Shown here: positions 1-8,563 of the stretch, piece after piece
Numbering within the stretch: position 1 is the first letter of the stretch
Layout of the letters: the number at the start of each line of letters is the position of its first letter
NCBI GenBank assembly: GCA_004335635.1
Contig: QAXH01000804.1
Location: 193-10,627 of the forward strand
Direction of reading: 5' to 3'
DNA from: Chloromonas sp. AAM2
Lineage: Eukaryota > Chlorophyta > Chlorophyceae > Chlamydomonadales > Chlamydomonadaceae
Length of the DNA: 10,435 bases
Position numbers and translations under genes: made by a program
The notes under the pieces: generated by a model
Databases searched by the model: none
What the model saw: only the letters and a program-made list of their open reading frames with translations
Told to the model about the DNA's origin: nothing

Positions 1-340
1 TACTAGGAGAAATTTTTGCAATTTGCGCAAGTAGTTGCTATTTGCGTTGGACGTGCTTCAGGGTGTGCACTCCTACCTTGTAACAGAGAACCGACTGCGT
101 TTTTTTCAGGCTTCAGGCTTCAACTGCCTTGTGCACGTAGCAAGCAATCCAAATTGGAGAATTGGGACCCCATAGCATAAGAGGATTGCCATGGTATCGC
201 AAATTGGTCCATGCAGTGAGCACTTTCAAGAAGGGAGTGGACAGCCTCATTAGCTGTTGACCTGCCAGGAAGCAGGCCAGGTAACAATTGCAAGCAGGGG
301 CAGAGGATTCCAGCATGGCATGCACGTATTGTCCTGATGA

Positions 341-379
341 TCAGCCTGCTGAACCTAAAACTTCAGCCTGCTGAACCTA
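341..379. repeat. short direct repeat, 22-bp period
   Basis: The 17-mer tcagcctgctgaaccta occurs at 341-357 and again at 363-379. It is a simple local duplication in sequence where I recognise no gene. The rest of 1-427 shows no conserved protein segment in any frame. The longest open stretch there (113-325, minus) has no domain-like composition. Confidence 0.7.
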
Positions 380-646
380 GTTCTCTGGAACGGTCGACAG
401 GGTGCAATCATGGCAGAATTCACTGATTCACGTTGACTGGTTTTGCAACATTACAGAACCGCCAACGTGCACTTTGTGCATTACTGTAACCAATATGACG
501 CGCCCGGCTGACTGCACTCGCAAAGCACAGGGAACAGTTGATGTTATCCATCCAGCACTGCACGTGCAAAAGATCTCCCAGCCTGGGTCACCAACGCGGT
601 GTCCGACTAAGCAGAATCCAAGATCACACCATATCCACGTCTGCAC

Positions 647-1054
647 CTTGAGGGGTGGCACCACCGTCTCCACCAGCATTGGGCACTGCAGTTTGAGGTT
701 CACAAGCCCTGTGCACCCGGTAAGGTCGAGCCGCTTTAGCTCATCACTCAAAATCATGAGCGTTTCCAACTCCGGACATGAGGTCAGTGACAAGCTGCTC
801 AGACGTGGGCAGTGCAGCAGGACCTTGTGCAGCCCGCCGCAATTGCTAAGGCATAGGATTGTCAAGCTGAGGCTCTGGACCAGCACATAGCCAAGGCTGG
901 AGAAGGAGCTAAGATGGAGAAGAGGCTATTGAGCTTTGGGCAGGCAGTGCCTGGGCTCAGCACAAGATTGCGTAAATTAGATGAGTCGTGAAGGTCCAGC
1001 AAAGTAAGCTCCATGGGAGACAACTTGACCAGCTTCGTGGTCCAGCTGCTTTGA
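647..1054 (-). CDS. F-box/LRR-type leucine-rich repeat protein, partial (two exon pieces)
   Basis: Two minus-strand segments encode short cysteine-containing LRRs. The larger (about 886 down to 647) has three consecutive repeats of exactly 21 residues beginning LTILCLSNC, LSSLSLTSC and LKRLDLTGC; their second halves carry motifs such as LHCPR and LQCPM. This LxxLxLxxCxxLxxLxLxCP pattern is typical of plant F-box/LRR proteins such as FBL15, which in that family select substrates for SCF ubiquitin ligases. The upstream piece (about 1054 to 922) reads ELTLLDLHDSSNLRNLVL and then CPKLNSL, after a good acceptor (ctcaacag before 1054). The pieces are in different frames, so a small intron (donor near LRNL, acceptor ctccttctccag or ggtccag) or a frameshift lies between. 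A likely donor, CAAG/GTGCAG, ends the larger piece at 647. No F-box is visible; the remaining exons were not resolved, and a decayed copy is possible. LRR identity is seen; the F-box class is inferred. Confidence 0.6.
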
Positions 1055-1318
1055 CTGTTGAGATTACATTTTTTTTATTTTTGTTTGGACGTTTGGTGGT
1101 GTGTTGCTTACAATGGATTGCACTTGCTGATTGCAAAGAGAAACACAGAGAACCTGATTTTCTGAAGAAGGGTAGGGTAATCAACAAACCTCTGCCTCTG
1201 AACCCTCAGATGTCCGCTCAACCTGCCTGCCTCTGAATTGCAGGCTTTGATTACTGGGACGGTCAACACAGACAATCAAGGCGGTTGTGGGCTTTACACT
1301 TGGTATTTGACTGCGCAG

Positions 1319-2077
1319 CATCAGGATGCGTTGGTTTACGTAGAGAAGAAAATGTCGTTGATGACATGTACATGAACCTGGTTTTCAGGCTGTTATTAGG
1401 CTTCTGACATTATTTTTTACCGGCACTCGGTTAACAACGAGCTCCCTGTTGTGTCATGTGGTAGAAGCCTAGCACAAACGATGCTACCTTCACACAGACC
1501 GCGGTTTTACACACATGCAGAGTTTTGATGGCTTGCCGCAGGTTTGATCTGCAGCTTTTTCTTATTTGCCTTGGCTGAATGCTTGCTGACGTCCCTTGCT
1601 GACCTCCTTATGCCATCAAGCACGATTGAGCTCACACAGCGTACCTGTTGCTTGATGACGGATACCAAAAGGTAGGTCAAGCAAGGAAGTTGCCGGATCC
1701 GACTTTTTTTCTTCAAGCTGTTGCGAGGAATACCGGTCTCCGGTCGGCTGAAGGGAGACGGCACGTAACTGCGCAGACTGTATCGATCTGACAATACCCG
1801 TGTGGTAGCTGACAATACCCGTGGGCTATGTTAGAGTAGCTGACCCATTGTTGCCAGTCGTGTGGTGGCGGGAGTGTCGTTGTCACTCATCAGCCAGATT
1901 ACAGACCCAAACAGAAACTAGATATTTACCGCAGCTGTCCACACAAACGGTTGAAAGCCCTGAAAATGAAGTCCACCATGTAGACCCGCATGCCCATGTG
2001 CATGCTTGTTCTGTGCAGGGAGCTCTTCCTATCAGGGCACAAGTGCTGGCAAGGCTGCTTGAGGTTAGGCTCTTGCA
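1319..2077 (+). CDS. candidate upstream exons of an unidentified plus-strand gene
   Basis: Four short GT-AG-bounded open segments lead into the exon at 2287. They are 1319-1367 (acceptor tttgactgcgcag; reads DALVYVEKKMSLMT), 1640-1671 (reads YLLLDDGYQK, donor AAAAG/GTAGGT), 1935-1979 (reads LSTQTVESPENEVHH) and 2019-2077 (reads GALPIRAQVLARLLEVRLL, donor TTGCA/GTAGGT). Their phases (1, 0, 0, 2) chain without a stop into the exon at 2287. A competing chain is also open: 1555-1671, 1935-1979 and 2019-2063 all in phase 2, reading for example LFALAECLLTSLADLLMP. I cannot decide between them from sequence alone. No start codon or family was recognised; a start may lie upstream of 1319. The exon borders are inference. 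Confidence 0.3.
1788..1823. repeat. tandem 15-bp repeat, 21-bp period
   Basis: The 15-mer ctgacaatacccgtg is at 1788-1802 and at 1809-1823. A third, partial unit (gtagctgaccc) follows shortly after. It lies in what would be an intron of the candidate plus-strand gene. No function is evident. Confidence 0.7.
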
Positions 2078-2286
2078 GTAGGTAGGCGCGGACGTGTGGT
2101 GGGCGCGGCAACGCCCTGCCGCAGCTTGCGAGAAGCCGCGGTAGGGGAACAGGTCGTAAGGCCAGCGCGCAAATAGATGTGTATGTCGCTCGTGACCGAC
2201 CACAGCCAAGTAGTCTATATCCGTGCTTAATACACACATAGGCATTTGTTGTTTACGATTACGACGTGTTGCATTGTGCCACGCAG

Positions 2287-2497
2287 TCAAGAGGCGATGG
2301 AACGGGGACTGCAAGAACTGGGTACCCCTCAAGGCAGACCTCCAGAAGCTATTCGGGCGCCGCACTATACCAGTCAAGCGCAGCGCATGTCAGAAGACAG
2401 TGAGCTTACAGATGACCTTGGCATCCCACCTCAGCTGTTGTATGTGCCTGGCCAGAACAACCCTCTGCCAAAGCTGATGAATAAGATTAACCAGTAG
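2287..2497 (+). CDS. terminal exon of an unidentified protein
   Basis: After a good acceptor (tgccacgcag), an open frame runs to TAG at 2495-2497, entered in phase 2. It begins QEAMERGLQELGTPQG, continues through APHYTSQAQRM and LTDDLGIPPQLLYVPG, and ends PLPKLMNKINQ. The composition (charged helix, acidic linker, proline-flanked hydrophobic patch, basic tail) looks like real protein rather than a shadow, and the opposite strand here is the 3' flank of the next gene. I do not recognise the family. The stop lies 266 bp from the stop of the convergent CLEC16A-like gene, whose probable poly(A) signal falls inside this exon. No plus-strand TGTAA is present between 2498 and 2763, so its own 3' end is unclear. 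Confidence 0.5.
2406..2410 (-). other. candidate TGTAA poly(A) signal for the CLEC16A-like gene
   Basis: TTACA on the plus strand is TGTAA on the minus strand, the usual poly(A) signal of green algae. It is the first one downstream of the stop at 2764, which gives a 3' UTR of roughly 350-370 nt. Assignment to this gene is inference. Confidence 0.4.
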
Positions 2498-2763
2498 GAC
2501 AGGAATGGTTGAAGTAAGGACAGATCAGTGTATCCATATCCCACTGTTGTCCCAGAATTGGCAGTACACCATGGTCTACCAACAGCTTGTTTGAACACAC
2601 ATGAGTGTCACCTACACTGAGACCAACACCACTCCTGCACATCTTCGCCACATCAATGCTGAATATCGAGAGTTTTCCCAAAACTGGCAAACTTTTCTTT
2701 GTATGTGATGCATAACAAGGTGCTCCTCGCTCCATGGTGCTGTAGTCAAGGGATGAGTGTGCT

Positions 2764-5700
2764 TTAGTCCGACCACATAACGGCGCTGAGCCATGCGCTC
2801 ACGAACCCCCGGCCAATGACATCCTTGTAGACATCTGTTGCAGTGGACATGGCACCGTCTGTCAAGCGTAGCGCCTCTAGAACACGGGGTCCATCTTTGA
2901 ACTGCAGTATCCAGTGCCCATCGGACAAGTTGCGCAAAGAGCCAAGGAGACCGCCACGACGTTGAGCAGCCTTCCTCACTTGCTTGACCAGACTCTGAAC
3001 GGATGGCCTCACCAACACATGCATCCATACCGCAACTTTCGGGTCTTGATAGAAGCGGGATCCGAGCAAGGGTGCTGTTGATACCACGACGCCGGCGTCG
3101 ACGCAATTGTTTGCGCATTGCGCTAAGACCACTGTTGGAGAGCTGTGGGCTAGGATGCCTTGAGTTGCCCGATTGGACTGCTGGCTGCTGGCGTACCGCA
3201 AAACTACATCTGAGGCATCCCCTGCGACTGCCAGACTGACGCGAATGGGATCAGGTGGAACAAAGCACACCTGGCACGACACCGAGTTTGCCTGCACATG
3301 TAAACAACACAGGCGCACAACGCGGTGAGCTTGGAGTACTTGCGTGGCTGGTGTGGCTGGTGTTTGCCCTAGTAAATGAGAACAAAGGATGAGCTGTTGC
3401 CTGGTGATGAGCCAACAGCCGCACAACATGCAGCGCACCTTGGACAGGACGACCTGTTGACCTTCCAGCACTTCTGCCCATGCCCGATCCATTTCTGATA
3501 GCATCCAGGCCAGTGCGCCAGGTAGGACAGGAGCGAACAGTTGGAACAACTGGCAGATGTGCAGCACTACAGTGAAGTGCTGCACAGCATGGCACAGCTG
3601 TAACGCTTGCATCGCAGTGGGGCCCAAGCCCAGCGCCTCCAAGACAGAAGGACTGGCGGAGCGGCTGAACTCGCCTGTCACCATCTGATCCGCACTGGGT
3701 GCCAAGCTGGGCTGCTTGGTACCTGCAGCGGCTGCTGACCACTCGATCTGGAATAGCGGGAAGAACGCGTCAGGCCAGCACTGCTCCAGTTGCTCACCCA
3801 CTCCTGTTGCCGCCTTGGTCAAAGCTGATGTGAGTTGCTGGCGCTCTGCTGGCTGTAGGAGGCTTGTGGTGTCAGTGGTCTTCCCAGGGCTTGCCTGCTG
3901 TTGCAACAAGCCATGACAAAGCAAGTAGCCGGCCAGACACAGCGTGTGTACAGAGGCAGATGCCTCGCCAAGAAGGGTGAGGAGAGCCGTCACCAAGTCA
4001 TGGCGAATGCGCTGTGCCGCTGACTGTGTGCTGCAAAGAGCACAGGGCTGCTTCGTCGGCGGGGCTGGAATGAGTTTGGCCGGAAGGCCGGACGCTTGCG
4101 GGCGTGCTGTTATGGTATGTTGAGTGGCTTGCTGTATCAGCTCCTGCAAGACCTCTTCAACGGCGGTTTCAATGGCCCTGCTGGCTGCAGCGTCCGACGA
4201 GCCATGCTGATTAAGCCCGGCTACACCGATGTCATGTGTGCTGATTGGCTGGCAGCTGATGCAGCTGTCATCCCATACATCCCAGTAGAGCAAATCTAAG
4301 TGCTGAACTTTTGCCTCGGTGAAAGTGAGTCTATGCAGAAAGCACCAGCATGGGCTCGCTGTCTCCGCCGGCGCAGCCTGTGCGGCCTGGGTCAAGGGGC
4401 CCAGGCCCAGCGCCAGGCGTAAGTCCGTGCTGATGCTGGCACACATTTGCATGGCTGCCAGCAGTCTGACCACTCCACCGGTACAGAAGGGCAGCGAGGC
4501 TTGCAGCAGCTCCAGAATGACGGGTTGGCAGCAGGGCAGATTCGGGTGGTCGGGGTAACCCAACACTGCCATGGCCAGGTTGTTGAGGATGGGTGGGTAG
4601 GTCAGAAGGCAGAACATTCGTTCCAGAACGTACAAGCAGATGGCTCCTCCCATGTGCGTGCTTGATTGCTCTCGCCCTGCGCGTGCGTGGAGACTGTCAA
4701 AAGTCAACACGACAGCATGCACCTGGCTCCAGCATTGTCAAAACAAAATGTTACTGCTGAACGCTGGAAACCGATAGCTGGCTGGCAAGCCCAACAACAC
4801 ACACTGCACTGCGTCCTGCCCATGCGGCTGTCAGTGGGCATGTCTACTTTGCCAACCTGATAAAAAAGGCTTGAGCAGGTGGCGAGTGACCACGCGGTTC
4901 CATAGTGTTCGGGCGAACGGCCGTGCAATGCTGCTGTGAGCTGCAAGCAATACGCAAGTTACCTTTTGTTGGGCCCGGTCCAGAAGGTGGGCTGATCACT
5001 CTCAAGGAGGCTCTGGGGCATGCTCAGATGAGACGGTGTGTCTAGCCGCGGTTAGCAGCTTCAACACAATTAATTTACAATCACACAACAAATGATGTCC
5101 GGAAACAATTAAGAGCCATGAGAGCGTCTTGCAAGCCGATGCAAACGTACCACCACGTTCATCCTACCAGACGCCCAACCTCCAAATCAAAGCAAAGCAA
5201 AAGCTGTCTAAAAAGCTGAAACTGATGCCATCTGCTTTACGCATGACACCTGTTCAGACTGAGCGAAGATCAAGCACAAGGTCGCTGCTAGAGGTGCAGG
5301 TTTTGGCACGCTCAACTTCGGCTCTGCATCAGCCATGTCGGTTATGGGCACCCGTGTATGCCATTAGCTGATGACACAAGCACTAGAAACTGCCAACACA
5401 TGCACACAATGTGCCATAGTTATTGAGGCGTGGCCTATGTTCAGGCAGCAAAACGCATGCATGCGTCAATGGAGAAGTGTGCATGCGTCAATGCCAAGCA
5501 TTCCGTGGGCGCACCTGTGCTGAGAACATCGGAGCAGTACGACAAGATGTCCTCCATCTCTGCCAGGCGCGAGTCCAGCGACGACAGGGCATGCTGCGAG
5601 TAGTTGTCCTGCGTCTCGCCCAGCTCATGCACAAGGACCTGCGATGGTTACAATGCAGGATGTGCACGCTCAGCAATCAGACCCTGCAACATGCGTAGCG

Positions 5701-6699
5701 CCCTCCTGCTGTCTGTCCTGCTACTTCACATGTGCGACATATGCATGGGCAGGTGAATGTGCGCAATACTCGCCACATGCATGAAAGTTTTCCTGGCTTT
5801 CCCTAGTCCCCGTCAATCAGCTGTGGCTGTTGCTCACCTCCAGCTGCTCCGTGATGTAGCGGGACACCGCCACAAAGTACTGTGCAGCTGGCTGGCTGGT
5901 GACCACCTGATGTATGTGGCTGTCGTGCACCGAGTACACACTGAGGGTAAGGGTGCGCACTCCCGCACGAACCATGCCCTCCTTGTGGTGCGCAAATTTG
6001 ATGGCTTCAGAGTACAGGGGAAGGCGCAGCTGCTCACTGCTCGGCTGCTCTCCGCTTGGCGCCACGAGGAAGAACTGAGCTGTCTGCGCCGTGAGTTTAC
6101 CGCTGATGGCTTTGAGAAATGTGATGTAGTAGCCCAGCACCTCCTCGTCCTCAAAGTCAAAAGCCGCCTCCACAATGTTGTTGATGTGGTTGTTTGAAAA
6201 CAGGAAGTACACTCCAGTCTCACTCTTGATGTTCTGTACCACGATGCTGAGCGTTTGAAGGACTTGCTTTGCCACATCCCCTGCCCTGTTCTGAGATTGC
6301 TGCAGGACGTTGTGCAAGTACACCTGTGCCAGGACATGATGTTGTAGCGTGTTAGGGGTGAGTATCATCAAAAGGCTGCTGGCTTGGAGCCAGGGATGCA
6401 TGGCCGCATGCATGTCGTCTCACCATGATGTTGTTTTCCATGAGAAAATCAAAAATCTTGGGCTCATGTTGGTCTCCCCAAATCATAAACTCTGCTATGG
6501 ATCGGATCGTCTCCACCACCACGGCGCGGTTGCTCTCAGACACCACAGGGTTCCTTTCGAGCACCTCGTAACGGCTCCGAAGCTCCTCCAGCGTGTACTT
6601 CTTCGCTCCATCAGCAGGGCCAGCTCCGTTGAGAATGCCAGCCCAAAAATCTTTCTTTAGAAGTTTGCTAGTCAGCGCGTCCAACTGCGCGCTGAGCAT
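2764..6699 (-). CDS. CLEC16A / TT9 (GFS9) / GOP-1 family membrane-trafficking protein, six exons
   Basis: Proposed exons: 6699-6424, 6323-5838, 5638-5515, 4940-4857, 4676-3439, 3291-2764. All introns are GT-AG (100, 199, 574, 180, 147 bp; phases 0, 0, 1, 1, 0). The product is 911 aa. The N-terminal FPL domain is clear: VVETIRSIAEFMIWGDQHEP (61-80), then across intron 1 ENNIM/VYLHNVLQQ, VLQTLSIVVQNIKSETGVYF, LFSNNHINNIVEAAFDFEDE and YYITFLKAISGKLTAQTAQF. Later VVTRHLLKPFL and ICLYVLERMFCLL match the family's next helices. The C-terminal half follows plant TT9: WPDAFFPLFQIEW, then WMHVLVRPS (825-833) and HWILQFKDG (862-870). Family members act at Golgi/endosomes in traffic to vacuole or lysosome, and animal CLEC16A also in mitophagy. 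ATG 6699 is the first in-frame ATG after an upstream TGA; a GTG at 6726 is not a plausible eukaryotic start. Weakest points are exon 4 (84 bp) and the GTTGGC donor at 4856. Exon 5 is unusually long and may hide another in-frame intron. Confidence 0.9.
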
Positions 6700-7033
6700 C
6701 GCGCCCTCGCGGGTGCGCTTTGACACCAGCTGCTGCTGACCAATACGGCCTGCTCAGCAAGGCAAGCTAGGGACGTCCTGCCAACGCTCGGAGGAGGTGG
6801 TTGGTGATGGTAACCGACACGACGATGATGTGATGGTGCGATGGTGTATGCATGACCGGCAGTGCCAGGGCTGTGGTCCAGGCGTGCAGACACAAGGCTG
6901 AATAGACACTCGACTGACTCAACTGCAATCTGCTATCTGGGTTTGCCATTCTGGGCTCGTGTGTCTGCCCACCAGGCCTTGCACGTTTACCACCAGTGCC
7001 ACAGGAATCAGATCTACCAGCAGCATATTTTAC
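6700..7033. promoter_or_regulatory. divergent (bidirectional) promoter region
   Basis: These 334 bp separate the ATG of the minus-strand CLEC16A-like gene (6699) from the ATG of the plus-strand MIC10-like gene (7034), so both promoters and 5' UTRs must fit here, unless untranslated exons lie inside the opposite gene. A purine-rich imperfect repeat of gatg units (about 6822-6846) is visible. I see no clear TATA box. An AT-rich stretch (catatttta) sits immediately before the MIC10 ATG. Confidence 0.55.
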
Positions 7034-8014
7034 ATGGCGTCCAAGGCTGTTGAGCTGGAGCTGGACGCTCGTTATGATCAACTGATTGATCTGGGCCTGC
7101 GGAGGCTGTCATGGGGCGCAACGACATGCGGGCTGGCGGGCCTGCTTTTGTTTCGTGAGTGTTAATGATAGCTGGCCGAGTTCAGCCGCAATAGTTGTTG
7201 TGTTGTTGTGGTTGTCCTCCCATCTGAAAGGTTGCTCATATACGCTCTTGATGTTGTTCAGCAGCATGTGCCATGATTGTCTTGAAATGGATGGCGTGCT
7301 GTTTTTTCACAGATTTAATCATGGATCCTTTACAGTCTCGCAGCCTACATGAATAGGTGGAAAACCAGCAGCCTACCTGATTACCTGGCAACCCCAGCAA
7401 TCATCATGGCATTATTTCAAGCGTACAGCTGTCCTCGTCGCCAAGATATGGCTATATCACACACACGCGCGCGCACACGCACACGCGCACACACACACAC
7501 ACACACACATGACCCATGACATCTGGGTGAATCACAAGAGGGGAGGGATTCCAACCCGTCCAAACTACATGTGAAGGGGATTGCAATACACCGGGATAGT
7601 AGTGCTGGCGGCCAACCCCTTGAGGTGCTATCCTGTCCGCATACCTCGTTAGACCCAAAATGGGGCCTGAAATTGTGCATATCGTTCAATGTTCATTGTC
7701 TTTAAAGTGTAATGTCTCAACACATCCGTCTGATTGCATCCACAAAGTTGGAGGATACAGCAATCACAACGAAGGATACATCATTCGTCACTACTACAGT
7801 CAACTGTCATGTTAGTGTCTGATTGTATCCTTCGCCTCAACCCTGCACGTAATTTGCCGTAGGAGGATCACATGCTCGCGTGGCCAGCATTGCCTTTGGA
7901 GCAGGTGCCGGCCTTGGATCGGCGTGGCAGCAGGTGTCCAAGGAGGTGCGCTGTAGCTTCAGCTCACGCACAACCACAGAACTATCTCACCATGTTTCAT
8001 GCCGGGACTGGTAG
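7034..8014 (+). CDS. MIC10: MIC10 (MINOS1) crista-junction protein, two exons
   Basis: Exon 1 is 7034-7154 and exon 2 is 7863-8014, joined in phase 1 across a 708-bp GT-AG intron (C/GTGAGT to ccgtAG/GA, rebuilding an Arg codon). The predicted protein is 90 aa, the family's usual size. Exon 1 gives DARYDQLIDLGLRRLSWGAT, then GLAGLLLF, matching the plant MIC10 pattern WDxCLDLxVRR...GLLLFR. Exon 2 gives ARVASIAFGAGAGLGSAW with the hallmark GxGxGxG motif (GAGAGLG, residues 53-59) of the second membrane segment. MIC10 is a small hairpin inner-membrane protein of the MICOS complex; its glycine motifs drive oligomers that bend the membrane at crista junctions. The residues after the second membrane segment (from 63) are not conserved; a donor-like GAG/GTGCGC at residue 68/69 could splice to another C-terminus, but the TGTAA close after the stop supports the read-through form. 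Confidence 0.88.
7458..7511. repeat. (CA)n/(CG)n microsatellite
   Basis: About 54 bp of unbroken pyrimidine-purine alternation, made of CA steps with several CG interruptions in the first half. Alternating CG/CA tracts of this kind favour left-handed Z-DNA and are length-variable. It lies within the MIC10 intron. Confidence 0.95.
7528..7594 (-). repeat. dispersed repeat, copy 1
   Basis: Shares 27 identical bases (7536-7562) with copy 2 at 9236-9262. Its right half (ending aaggggattgcaataca) matches copy 3 at 9484-9549. On the minus strand the core reads ggacgggttggaatccctcc, which includes a sequence one base away from a tRNA B-box (GGTTCGAATCC). The strand is chosen from that resemblance only. 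Confidence 0.7.
7770..7834. repeat. nested inverted repeat near the MIC10 acceptor
   Basis: The arms cgaaggataca (7770-7780) and tgtatccttcg (7824-7834) are perfect reverse complements, 11 bp each, with 43 bp between. The loop contains its own small palindrome, acagtcaactgt (7797-7808). In RNA this could fold back 28 nt before the splice acceptor at 7862. Confidence 0.6.
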
Positions 8015-8069
8015 ATTCGCTAGCTCGATTCCAGGACCAGGGTGCAAGTTTGTTACGTGCCTGCATCCT

Positions 8070-8074
8070 TGTAA
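8070..8074 (+). other. TGTAA poly(A) signal of the MIC10-like gene
   Basis: Consensus green-algal poly(A) signal starting 55 bp past the TAG at 8012-8014. It predicts a short 3' UTR of about 75 nt. Confidence 0.6.
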
Positions 8075-8563
8075 TGCTCCAGCGCGACTGCTATGCTCAT
8101 GCAGGCACGCAAGAGTTGGAGCATGAAGCACGTGTCACGTCCATGGTTCTGCTTGTGCTCTGATTGATCTGCCTTCACGCTGTTGTTATACCCATAGGCT
8201 GTGAGTGGTACGCACGCCACTTAATTGCATAGTTGGAGCCCATATTGGTGCATATCATTACACTCATCCACGCTTGGGGAACTTTGCGCACAACATAGCA
8301 GCTGTGCATTGGCGCATGGGAAACATAGTTATGTTTGTCCGATGGTCTGCTCCTGGCTTGCACTTGTCGCTGCATCATCAGGTGTGGAACGGTGGTCTCT
8401 GTGTATGTGCTAGTGTGGTGTGAAAGGTGCTTGTGGTGGGGCATTGTGTCGCGTGCTGAGACCGGTGAACTGGAGTGTGTACGCGCGGCATCACCTGGGG
8501 TATTGCCAATCAGAGGCTGTATTGTCAACCTCCACGCTCTCTGTAGTATTCAGTGTTATGTGA

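Larger units (their letters stand above)
7155..7862 (+). other. MIC10 intron carrying several repeat structures
   Basis: This intron makes up about 70 percent of the gene's span. It starts GTGAGT and ends AG at 7861-7862. Inside are the CA/CG microsatellite (7458-7511), one copy of a dispersed repeat (7528-7594) and an inverted repeat close to the acceptor (7770-7834). I see no coding segment in it. Confidence 0.8.

Noticed and set aside
402..890. 162-codon open frame on the plus strand
   Set aside because: It is the antisense shadow of the minus-strand LRR exon, which has a clear periodic pattern.
1520..1542. Possible 21-bp microexon (acatgcag/AGTTTTGATGGC...CGCAG/GTTTGA)
   Set aside because: Its phases do not fit the neighbouring candidate exons without a stop or a frame change.
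3087..3100. Perfect 14-bp palindrome cgacgccggcgtcg
   Set aside because: It lies inside the coding sequence of the CLEC16A-like gene (an Asp-Ala-Gly-Val run), has no loop and no partner, and is expected occasionally by chance.
5459..5493. Duplicated gcatgcgtcaatg, 22-bp period
   Set aside because: Real, but a minor local duplication inside intron 3 of the CLEC16A-like gene with no sign of function.
6700..6726. In-frame GTG extension of exon 1 of the CLEC16A-like gene
   Set aside because: No in-frame ATG lies between the upstream TGA and the ATG at 6699; a GTG start is not expected in a nuclear gene. An upstream exon spliced into the run of cag triplets here remains possible but is unsupported.
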